This document shows positions 57,623 through 64,000 of a DNA stretch of 64,000 nucleotides, one piece after another (the first letter of the stretch is position 1; each line of letters begins with the position of its first letter). The stretch spans positions 19,899 through 83,898 of the forward strand of contig NZ_QAYX01000013.1 in NCBI RefSeq assembly GCF_003054705.1. Reading direction: 5' to 3'. This DNA comes from Opitutus sp. ER46 (GTDB lineage: Bacteria; Verrucomicrobiota; Verrucomicrobiia; Opitutales; Opitutaceae). Under the pieces are notes generated by a model that worked only from the letters and a program-made list of their open reading frames with translations, was not told where the DNA came from and did no database searches. Position numbers and translations under genes: made by a program.

Positions 57623-57882
57623 GGGCGCTGCTCTCGAATCTTTCTCTTACTCTTACTCCTACTCTTTCTGCCCCTGAGGGTATCAGCACTCGGCATGGAG
57701 CATACAGGCATCGAACCACCGACACGAATAACGGATAACCAATAACCGATAACTCATCATTTTTGCGCCTTTTGCGCTTCTTTGCGGCCAAACCCTCTTG
57801 GCTTCAGGCTGTCGGCGGTAAGCTGGGCGCCGGTCTTGCGCCCCTCCGGGTTTGGTTTTTGCCTCGCAAGAACCCAAGGCCC
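57623..57882. repeat. Short intergenic repeat block
   Basis: 260 bp: polypyrimidine TCTTTCTCTTACTCTTACTCC (57641-57661), AATAACGGATAACC phrase (57728-57743), TTTTTGCGCCTTTTGCGC / TTCTTTGCGGCC phrase (57761-57788), GTCGGCGGTAAGC, and GGTTTGGTTTTTGCC near 57850. No gene seen. Confidence 0.7.
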
Positions 57883-60153
57883 TTGAGCCGACCGCCCCTC
57901 CAGTCTCCTCCCCCTGATTCCCCGCGCCTCCGCTTCCTCCTCTGCGCGGTGCTCGTGCTCGCGGCGATGCTGGCCTACGCGAACACGTTCCACGCCCCGT
58001 TCGTCTTCGACGACGTCTCCTCGATCGCCGACAACCCGACCATTCGCGACCTGCGCCACTGGCGCGACGTCCTGTTCCCCGTCGCCGGTTTCGGCGTCAC
58101 CATCAGCGGCCGCCCCGTCCTCAATCTCTCGCTCGCGCTCTGCCACGCGCTCAGCGGCCAGGCGGTCTGGAGCTACCACGCGTTCAACCTCCTCGTGCAC
58201 GTGCTCGCGGGACTCACCGCGTTCGGCGTGGTCCGCCGCACACTTCTGCTCGTGCCCGGCACCACTCCACTTGACGCGCGACGGCGCGCGGACGCCACCG
58301 GGCTCGGCTTCGCCGTCGCGCTGCTCTGGACCGTCCACCCGCTGCAAACGGAGTCCGTCACCTACATCATCCAGCGCACCGAGTCGCTGATGGGACTCTG
58401 CGTGCTGCTGACGCTCTACGGTTTCATCCGCGGCGCGACCTCCCCGCATCCCGCGCGCTGGCACGCGCTGGCCGTGGCCGCGTGCCTGGCCGGCGTGGGC
58501 ACCAAGGAAGTCGCCGCGGTCGCGCCGCTCCTGGTTCTGCTCTACGACCGCACGTTCCTCGCCGGCACGTTTGCCGCAGCGTGGCGGCAGCGTCGCGCCG
58601 TGCACCTCAGCCTGCTGGCCACGTGGCTCCCGCTCGCGCTGCTGGTCGGCAGCACCGGCTGGAACCGCGGCGGCACCGCCGGGTTCAACGTCGGGCTCGC
58701 GCCGTGGGCGTACTGGGGCACGCAGTTCGAGGCGATCGCGCGCTACCTGCAGCTCGCGCTCTGGCCGCACCCGTTGGTCTTCGAATACGGCACGTTCTGG
58801 GCCGACCTCCCCACCGCCGCCGCCTTCGCGCTGCTCATCGTCCCGCTGGTCGCGCTGACCGTCGTCGCGCTCCGCCGCTGGCCCCGCGCGGGTTTTCTCG
58901 GGGCCTGGTTCTTCCTGGTCCTGGCGCCGACCAGCCTGATGCCGGGCACGCTGCAGATGATCGTGGAACACCGGATGTACCTGCCGCTCCTGTCCGTCCT
59001 GGCCGGCGGCGTCGTCGGGCTCCACGCGCTCTGCAGCCGCCGCGCGCCGGCGCGCCTCGCCCGCTTCGGGCCGCTCGCCGCCTGCGGCGTCGCTGTGCCG
59101 CTGGGCCTGCTCACGCACGCACGCAACGCGGTGTACGCCGACGACCTCACCCTCTGGCGCACGACGGTCGCGCAACGCCCCGGCAGTGCCATCGCGCAGG
59201 GTGGACTCGGCACCGCCTGGTTCCAGCGCGGCGAGTTCCGCGCCGCGCTCACGCATTACGAACGCGCGCTGCAACTCGCCCCCGGTCGCGCCGGCAGCCA
59301 CTACCATCTCGCGTTGACGCACGCCGCGCTCGGCAACCCCGCCGCCGCGGCCGAGCACAACGAGGCCGCCCTGCGCATCAACCCGCTTTTCTACCCCGCG
59401 CACTACCAACTCGGTCTCGCCCTCACGCAGCTCGGCCGGACCGACGAGGCCATTGCGCACCTCGCCGAGGCGGCCCGCCTGCAGCCGGCGCAGGCGGAAA
59501 CCCAGTACGCGTGGGCGGGAGCCCTCGCCCAGGCGGGACGCTGGAGCGACGCTGTCACGCGCTACGAGGAGGCGCTCCGGCTGCGTCCCGGCTGGGCCAC
59601 GGTGGAGAACGACCTCGGCAGCGCGCTGCTGCGCCTCGACCGCGTGGCCGACGCCCTCGCCTGCTTCACCCGCGCGCTGGAACACGAGCCCGGCCTCACC
59701 GAAGCGCGACTCAACCAGGGCCTCGCGCAGGCGCGCCGCGGCGATGCCTCCGCCGCCCTCGCCACGTACGCCGAAGCCGTGCGCCTGGCGCCCGCCCACG
59801 CCCGCGCGCGTCTCCAACTCGGGATCGCCCTTGGCCGCAGCGGCCGGGTCGCCGAGGCCGTGCCCCAGCTGCAGGAGGCGGTCCGCCTCGCTCCGGCCAG
59901 CGCCGAGCCGCCCTTCAACCTGGGCATTGCGCTCGCGCAACTGGGACGCCTGCCCGAGGCGGTCGACGCCTACGCTGCCGTGATCGCGCTCCAGCCGGGC
60001 CACGCCCCGGCCCACACGAACCTCGCGATCGTCCTGCTGCAGCTCCGGCGCCCCGCCGAGGCGCGCGAGCACCTCGCCGCCGCGCTCCGCGCCGCCCCCG
60101 ACTACCCGCCCGCCCGCGCGCTGGCGGAGCGGCTGGGGTTGGTTAGGCGGTAG
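57883..60153 (+). CDS. TMTC-like membrane protein with many TPR repeats (copy B)
   Basis: 756 residues from TTG 57883, judged best because further upstream the frame runs through repeats (TTTGCGGCC phrase); GTG 57949 or ATG 57967 would cut the first membrane helix. Acidic loop motif FHAPFVFDDVSSIADNPTIR, AVWSYHAFNLLVHVLAGLTA, WTVHPLQTESVTYIIQRTES and VGTKEVAAVAPLLVLLYDRT place it in the TMTC/GT-C-like group. About nine helices up to residue 400, then roughly ten TPRs to residue 745 (FRAALTHYERALQLAPGRAG, EAIAHLAEAARLQPAQAETQ). Tandem with copy A, same strand, 260 bp apart; likely the same process. Confidence 0.87.
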   Translation: MSRPPLQSPPPDSPRLRFLLCAVLVLAAMLAYANTFHAPFVFDDVSSIADNPTIRDLRHWRDVLFPVAGFGVTISGRPVLNLSLALCHALSGQAVWSYHAFNLLVHVLAGLTAFGVVRRTLLLVPGTTPLDARRRADATGLGFAVALLWTVHPLQTESVTYIIQRTESLMGLCVLLTLYGFIRGATSPHPARWHALAVAACLAGVGTKEVAAVAPLLVLLYDRTFLAGTFAAAWRQRRAVHLSLLATWLPLALLVGSTGWNRGGTAGFNVGLAPWAYWGTQFEAIARYLQLALWPHPLVFEYGTFWADLPTAAAFALLIVPLVALTVVALRRWPRAGFLGAWFFLVLAPTSLMPGTLQMIVEHRMYLPLLSVLAGGVVGLHALCSRRAPARLARFGPLAACGVAVPLGLLTHARNAVYADDLTLWRTTVAQRPGSAIAQGGLGTAWFQRGEFRAALTHYERALQLAPGRAGSHYHLALTHAALGNPAAAAEHNEAALRINPLFYPAHYQLGLALTQLGRTDEAIAHLAEAARLQPAQAETQYAWAGALAQAGRWSDAVTRYEEALRLRPGWATVENDLGSALLRLDRVADALACFTRALEHEPGLTEARLNQGLAQARRGDASAALATYAEAVRLAPAHARARLQLGIALGRSGRVAEAVPQLQEAVRLAPASAEPPFNLGIALAQLGRLPEAVDAYAAVIALQPGHAPAHTNLAIVLLQLRRPAEAREHLAAALRAAPDYPPARALAERLGLVRR

Positions 60154-60623
60154 GCTGTAGGCTATAAGCGGTAAGCCGGAGGCTGTAGGCTGTAAGCTGT
60201 AGGCTCTTGGCTTTCGAGCCACCGACACCCGTGGCCAACCTCCGGCTCGAACTCTGCGCCCTCTGCTACCTCCTGTAGAAACTGCCTTGGACTCAGTATC
60301 CCGATCCCTTCTACAGGAGATCGCTGAGCTCGCAGAGGAATCGGGCAGGAGTTCGAGCCTTAGCACCTTAAACCTTACAACCTTCAACCCGGCGCCACGG
60401 GCGCCATGACCTCTGTTACCTCCCTTGTCTCCTGTGAGATGTCTTGGACATCCACCCATGTTCAACCCGTCTTACAGGAGATAACAGAGGCAAGGGAGGG
60501 ACTCCGGGGAAACGAAGGCTGAAAGCTGAAGCCACCGGTTCCGGAACCCCACTTACTTCAGTTTTCGCGCCGTCGAAAACTGAAGTCGCAGAGCGATCGA
60601 TCAGGAGTCCGGACCTTAGCACC
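60154..60623. repeat. 470-bp intergenic repeat mosaic
   Basis: TAGGCTGTAGGCTATAAGCGG phrases (60148-60210), CTGCTACCTCCTGTAGAAACTG (60263-60284), TACAGGAGATCGCTGAGC, AACCTTCAACCCGGCGCC (60381-60398), CTCTGTTACCTCCCTTGTC (60412-60430), ACAGGAGATAACAGAGGCAAG (60475-60495), and a further copy of the CCCCACTTACTTC unit with hairpin (60547-60650). No gene seen. Confidence 0.8.
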
Positions 60624-61379
60624 TTAAACCTTATCACCTTCAACTCGGCGCCTACGGCGCCGAAAGACCAACGCCGCGATCAGCCGCGTGTGGAGCCAGA
60701 CGAGGCAGACGTTGTCGCGCAGGTAATGAAAGTGCGAGACGCCGCCTTCGCGGGTGGAAAAGTACCGCACCGGTGCGGGAATGTTCAGCGTGGGCGTGCC
60801 GGCCCAGACGAGCCGCACTGCCGCCTCGGTGTCGAAATCGTAGCGCCGACCCGTGCGGCGCGGACCGAGCACCGCCAGCAGCGGCGCGAGCGGATACACG
60901 CGGAAGCCGAAGAGCGGGTCGGCGATCGCCGGGCCGCGCGTCTCGAGGTGGACGAGCCCCACGCTCAGTTTTCGTCCGTGCAGCCGTTCGGCGGGGATGT
61001 TGGCCGGGAAGACCGGCTGACCGAGGACGAGGGCGGCGGGCGCGGCCGCGGACCGCGCCATGAATTCGCCGATGCTCGCCGCCGGGTGCTGGCCGTCGGC
61101 GTCCATGACCAGCGCGTGGGTGAACCCGCGCGCGCGGGCCCAGGCGGCGCCGGCGAGCACCGCGGCGCCCTTGCCCTCGTTGCGCGGGCGCTCGAGCACG
61201 TGCAGGCCCGGCAACTCCGCGGCGAGCCGCCGCATCGCCTCGCCGCCACCGTCGGTGCTCCCGTCGATCACGACGAGGACCGGTTGCCAGCAGCCCAGCG
61301 CCTCCCGCACCACCGCGGTCAGCCGCGGGCCGGTGTTGTAGCTGGGAAGAAGCAGGAGGTGGGTGGGCGAAGGCGTCAT
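60624..61379 (-). CDS. GT2-family glycosyltransferase
   Basis: 251 residues from ATG 61379. GT-A fold with LLLLPSYNTGPRLTAVVREA, VVIDGSTDGGGEAM and the metal-binding acidic motif ALVMDADGQHP; similar to dolichyl-phosphate-mannose-synthase-type enzymes. No strong membrane segment. Its start overlaps the acyltransferase stop by 4 bp. Glycosyltransferase plus acyltransferase pairs (or fusions, ApeJ/XanK type) are part of aryl polyene lipid clusters, attaching the sugar of the lipid anchor. The C-terminus is Arg-rich (FRRRRRRVEGDKV). Confidence 0.87.
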   Translation of the reverse strand: MTPSPTHLLLLPSYNTGPRLTAVVREALGCWQPVLVVIDGSTDGGGEAMRRLAAELPGLHVLERPRNEGKGAAVLAGAAWARARGFTHALVMDADGQHPAASIGEFMARSAAAPAALVLGQPVFPANIPAERLHGRKLSVGLVHLETRGPAIADPLFGFRVYPLAPLLAVLGPRRTGRRYDFDTEAAVRLVWAGTPTLNIPAPVRYFSTREGGVSHFHYLRDNVCLVWLHTRLIAALVFRRRRRRVEGDKV

Positions 61380-62260
61380 GAGCCGGCCCACGAGCTGACC
61401 GGTTCGCCCCATACCGCCGGCACCCCGGCGCCTTCGGCGGCGACGCCGTCCTCGCGCAGCCAGGCTTCAAGATAGTGGGTCACGGCGGCGGCATGGGCGC
61501 CGACGAACGCGCGGTCCGCCATGGGCAGGGGCGCGCCGGTGCGATCCGCCTCGACGGCGGCAGCCGCCGGCACCGCCCAGAAAACGCCGTCGCGATCGGC
61601 CACGAGCCGCGGCCCGAGCTCAAGCTGCACGCGGATCGGCAGGATCGGGATCTCCCAGCACGACCAGCCTTTCGCGAGCACGTTGGAGTTGCAGCGGATT
61701 CGCACGAGCTGAATGGCGGTGCCCGCCCGCTGCGCGATGGCCGCGAAACCCGGCCGCAGCGGCCCCAGCACCTGGCCCGGCGGGGTCCGCGTGCCCTCGG
61801 GAAACAGCACGAGCGTGCTGCCCGCCGCGACCGCCGCGCTCGCGGCGCGGATCGTATCGACCCCGGCCTGGCTCGGCACGTAGCCGGCGCGCAGGGCGCA
61901 GCAGCCGAAGACCGGGTTGCGGCGGATGCTGGGCTTGAAGAGGCAGATCGCCCGCGGGATCCGCGCCAGCAGATAGGTGATGTCCATCAGCCCCGGATGA
62001 TTGCCCACGACGACGAGCCCCGGCGGCAGGTGGTCGAAGCCCGGATCGTACTGCACGCGGCACACCGTCGTAAGCCTCATCCAGCGGATGAAGAGCCGGC
62101 ACGCCCGATGCACGAGGCCCTGGAACCGGCCCGTGATCGCCGCCGACCGCGGCAGGAGCAGCCCGGCCAGGCAAACGGCATTCAGCCCCGCCCCCACCAG
62201 CGCGAACAGCACCAGGGTGAGGTAGTAGACGACGATCCAATAGGCCTTGAGGAGGGTCAT
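61376..62260 (-). CDS. PlsC-like acyltransferase (second copy)
   Basis: 294 residues from ATG 62260. N-terminal membrane segment (VVYYLTLVLFALVGAGLNAV), catalytic NHPGLMD, LVLFPEGTRTPPGQVLGPLR. Close to 40371-41168 (FPEGTRTPxGQVLGPLRPGF shared), but with a distinct N-terminus and a longer C-terminus. First gene of an operon with the GT2 gene (ATGA overlap). Likely acylates the lipid anchor or transfers the polyene (inference). Confidence 0.9.
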   Translation of the reverse strand: MTLLKAYWIVVYYLTLVLFALVGAGLNAVCLAGLLLPRSAAITGRFQGLVHRACRLFIRWMRLTTVCRVQYDPGFDHLPPGLVVVGNHPGLMDITYLLARIPRAICLFKPSIRRNPVFGCCALRAGYVPSQAGVDTIRAASAAVAAGSTLVLFPEGTRTPPGQVLGPLRPGFAAIAQRAGTAIQLVRIRCNSNVLAKGWSCWEIPILPIRVQLELGPRLVADRDGVFWAVPAAAAVEADRTGAPLPMADRAFVGAHAAAVTHYLEAWLREDGVAAEGAGVPAVWGEPVSSWAGS

Positions 62261-62494
62261 GCCGGAGCGAGGAATGCGGCCGTGAACTGTCAGGCTCCGT
62301 AGCAAGAGGTGTCAACGCGCGGCCGCGGCGGCGCGGCCGCGCTAATGCAGAATGATGAATTGTGAATGAAGAATGCCGGAGGCTGGGGTGGCATCGCCGC
62401 CCCCAGTTGGCTCCGCGCGACGCCCTACACCTTACGCCCTACTCTCGCTGCCGCGTGCGGCGACCGACGCCTCCCGGCGTCGGCGACCGCCCGC
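62261..62494. other. Intergenic region upstream of the acyltransferase/GT2 operon
   Basis: 234 bp between two minus-strand genes. It probably carries the promoter of the acyltransferase/GT2 operon; no boxes stand out. Contains a short AT-rich stretch near 62345-62370 (AATGATGAATTGTGAATGAAG). No gene seen. Confidence 0.5.
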
Positions 62495-63430
62495 CTATTC
62501 CGTTTTCGCGGCAGCGAAAACGGTCAGCTCGATCTCCACGTTCAAATCGGCGCGGCAGATGTCCGCCCGCACATAGCTCACCCGGTCGGTCGGCCGCAGG
62601 AGATCGCGGTCAAGGACCGCCGCCACCGTAGGCAGGTCGGCCGCGTGCCGCAGGTACACCCGCACGTGCCGCTCCACCTCGCCCGGCGCGCCCAAGACCG
62701 CCCCCAGGCCGGCGGCCGCCCCGATCCCCTGCAGGTTCTCCACCGTGCAGGCCAGCTGCCGCGCCGTGTCGCCCGGCGTCAGCGTGCGGTATCCGCGGAT
62801 GGCGGACGTGCCGGAGATGAAGACGTCTCGCCGGCCGCCCGGCAGCGCCACGACCGTCGCCCGCGCAAAGCTCGGCGGCCGCGGCCCATACGCCGCCGGA
62901 TACTGGTAGGCCGGCACCTGCACCGGGTTCTCCACGTGCGCCACATCCTGCCGCGTGGCGACGAACACCACGCCGAGCTCCTCCGCGTCGCTGCCCACGG
63001 CCGAGGCCGCCGGGATGCGCCGCTTGAAATCGGCCCCCCACGCCGCTTCGTAGGCGCGGGCGCGCCCGCTGCAGAACGCGCGATAAAACTCCAGTCCGTC
63101 GGCGCGCGGCGCGTTAATCCGCGGCACGGTGTTCCAGACTCGCGCCAGCGCCCAGCCCGCCGTGAGCTCCGCCAGCTCCCGATACAGCGCGTACGCGCTC
63201 TCCTCAATCGCCTCTCCCGCCGGCGCCTCCGCGTGGCCCACGAGATAATCCGGCGCCGTCGCCAGCGTGAACGCGCCCGACCGACCGGCCGGCTGCGCCG
63301 CCGGAAAGAGATCCTCCGTCACCGCACCCGCCAGCACCGGCAGTCCCGGTCGCAGCGGCGTGCCTCCCGCCGCGCCGAAGCGCAGACAGAGGGAGGGCAA
63401 GGCTTCGGCGATGGCGGCGGGGAACGTCAC
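62495..63430 (-). CDS. Chorismatase (FkbO/Hyg5/XanB2 family)
   Basis: 311 residues from GTG 63430 (a TTG at 63439 is also open). Family stretches: YLVGHAEAPAGEAIEESAYA, ARVWNTVPRINAPRADGLEF, YRAFCSGRARAYEAAW, GVVFVATRQDVAHVENPVQV and YQYPAAYGPRPPSFARATVV, then ISGTSAIRGYRTLTPGDTAR. Family members split chorismate into pyruvate plus 3-hydroxybenzoate, 4-hydroxybenzoate or a dihydrodiol; XanB2-type members feed xanthomonadin (aryl polyene) synthesis. Product specificity depends on active-site residues I cannot assign here. The C-terminus (TVFAAAKTE) is read through a TTTTCGC hairpin. It lies upstream of the acyltransferase/GT2 operon. Confidence 0.92.
   Translation of the reverse strand: MTFPAAIAEALPSLCLRFGAAGGTPLRPGLPVLAGAVTEDLFPAAQPAGRSGAFTLATAPDYLVGHAEAPAGEAIEESAYALYRELAELTAGWALARVWNTVPRINAPRADGLEFYRAFCSGRARAYEAAWGADFKRRIPAASAVGSDAEELGVVFVATRQDVAHVENPVQVPAYQYPAAYGPRPPSFARATVVALPGGRRDVFISGTSAIRGYRTLTPGDTARQLACTVENLQGIGAAAGLGAVLGAPGEVERHVRVYLRHAADLPTVAAVLDRDLLRPTDRVSYVRADICRADLNVEIELTVFAAAKTE
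62500..62523. repeat. TTTTCGC-family hairpin inside the 3' end of the chorismatase gene
   Basis: CCGTTTTCGC-GGCA-GCGAAAACGG, perfect 10-bp arms, loop of 4. Compared with the CAGTTTTCGC/GCGAAAACTG copies, one stem pair changes as A-T to C-G on both arms. Confidence 0.9.
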
Positions 63431-64000
63431 GGGGTCCAACCAGACTGAACGGCGACCCCGACCCGGCGGAAGCCGGAAATGTAAGCCAAGGCTGAAGGCC
63501 GAAAGCTGAAAGCTGAAGTGGCCTGAATCTCAGATTCGATCTGAAATGAACCACGGAGACACGGAGAAGACCGGTGGGCGGTAGGCCACGAAAAGGCACG
63601 ACGAGGCACGAAAAGAAACCCGGAGCCCGGTCATCGCGCAGGCGATGGCTCGGGCGGCGGGAGGGGTGGCTTTTGACGCTGCAAACGCCACCGGTTCGCC
63701 CCGGTCGCTTGACGCGACCGTTGAGCGCTGAAGCGCTGCTTTCCGGATCTTTCTCTTACTCCTACTCTTCCTCTTTCTCTGCCTGGGCCCTCGGCTTGGC
63801 GGCCGACAGCTTACCGCCTATCGCTTATAGCCAAGGCAGGGGGGGCGGGGCACAGATCTCACTGAGCTCGGAGGAGGTGTCCTCTGACATCTGACCTCCG
63901 ACATCTGACATCCGTCCCCCGGCCTCTGTCCTCCGGCTTCAGCCCTGCTATGAGGCCGATTACGGCAAGCGCAAAAAGTCCGCCCGCGGCGCACGAGTAG
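63431..64000. repeat. Intergenic repeat mosaic to the right window edge
   Basis: 570 bp: GAAGGCCGAAAGCTGAAAGC (63493-63512), ACCACGGAGACACGGAGAAG (63550-63569), CACGAAAAGGCACGACGAGG (63587-63606), TCTTTCTCTTACTCC (63749-63763), ACAGCTTACCGCCTATCGC (63806-63824), CTCTGACATCTGACC (63881-63895), CGGCCTCTGTCCTCCGG. No gene seen; cluster genes might continue beyond the edge. Confidence 0.7.

Noticed and set aside
57757..60465. Minus-strand open frame of about 900 codons opposite the TMTC-like gene
   Set aside because: It runs antisense to a gene with clear membrane and TPR motifs and shows only GC-rich, Arg/Glu/Gly-heavy low-complexity protein; typical shadow frame in high-GC DNA.
40371..63430. 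Flexirubin/dialkylresorcinol cluster
   Set aside because: No dialkylresorcinol-forming genes (DarA/DarB type) and no tyrosine/phenylalanine ammonia-lyase; chorismatase plus GT/acyltransferase fits the xanthomonadin type better.

Overview
The window is about 64 kb of GC-rich DNA (roughly two thirds G+C by eye) from a bacterium. The gene families suggest the Verrucomicrobiota, most likely near Opitutaceae. This is inference from several traits: many proteins with TonB C-terminal domains, a deoC gene linked to two aldehyde dehydrogenases, a tmRNA tag ending in MPLAA, an aryl-polyene-type lipid cluster, and very repetitive intergenic DNA. There is no rRNA, no tRNA and no insertion sequence. One RNA gene is clear: a tmRNA at 26992-27346.

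Layout. 1-13.3 kb, minus strand: truncated thymidine phosphorylase, a methyltransferase, a NatAB-type ABC exporter in one operon with a LytS/LytTR two-component system, a DUF748 protein, then deoxynucleoside/aldehyde genes (short aldehyde dehydrogenase lacking the catalytic Cys, POT peptide transporter, full aldehyde dehydrogenase, deoC). 13.6-24 kb: signal peptidase I, YciA-like thioesterase, a soluble cNMP-domain histidine kinase, orphan proteins, a protein with five TonB C-terminal repeats, an amidohydrolase, a CheX/CheY-like pair, a DUF2750 protein. 24.4-36 kb: GH3 glycosidase, tmRNA, two paralogous membrane-TPR proteins on either side of an ER-type S26 peptidase, a GntR-type regulator overlapping a GH20 hexosaminidase. 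37-39.6 kb: M48 protease fused to a TonB C-terminal domain, in an operon with a DUF898 protein.

40.4-63.4 kb holds most of an aryl-polyene (xanthomonadin-like) pigment/lipid pathway in two blocks. The first block (40371-52566) has an ACP, a ketosynthase, a degenerate ketosynthase, an LpxL-like acyltransferase, a LolA-like protein, an MMPL exporter, two radical SAM proteins with B12-binding-like N-termini, a PlsC-like acyltransferase and an AMP-dependent ligase. The second block (60624-63430) has a GT2 glycosyltransferase, a second PlsC-like acyltransferase and a chorismatase that would supply a hydroxybenzoate starter. Between the blocks lie a retropepsin-like/PDZ protein and two TMTC-like membrane-TPR proteins. 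Ketoreductase, dehydratase and a second intact ketosynthase are not in the window. The two radical SAM proteins are not part of the standard aryl polyene gene set and are the most interesting biochemical lead.

Intergenic DNA is the other striking property. About 8-9 kb of non-coding DNA is built from a small vocabulary of repeats: hairpins with a TTTTCGC...GCGAAAA core whose copies carry compensating stem changes, GGCGCC palindromes, polypurine/polypyrimidine inverted pairs, CACGGAGG-type phrases, AACAGAGG/CAAGGGAGG phrases, TATAGGCGGTAAGC phrases, and AAGGTGCTAAGG phrases. Some of these run into coding sequence and form stop or start codons. GTG and TTG starts are common, so several 5' ends are uncertain.
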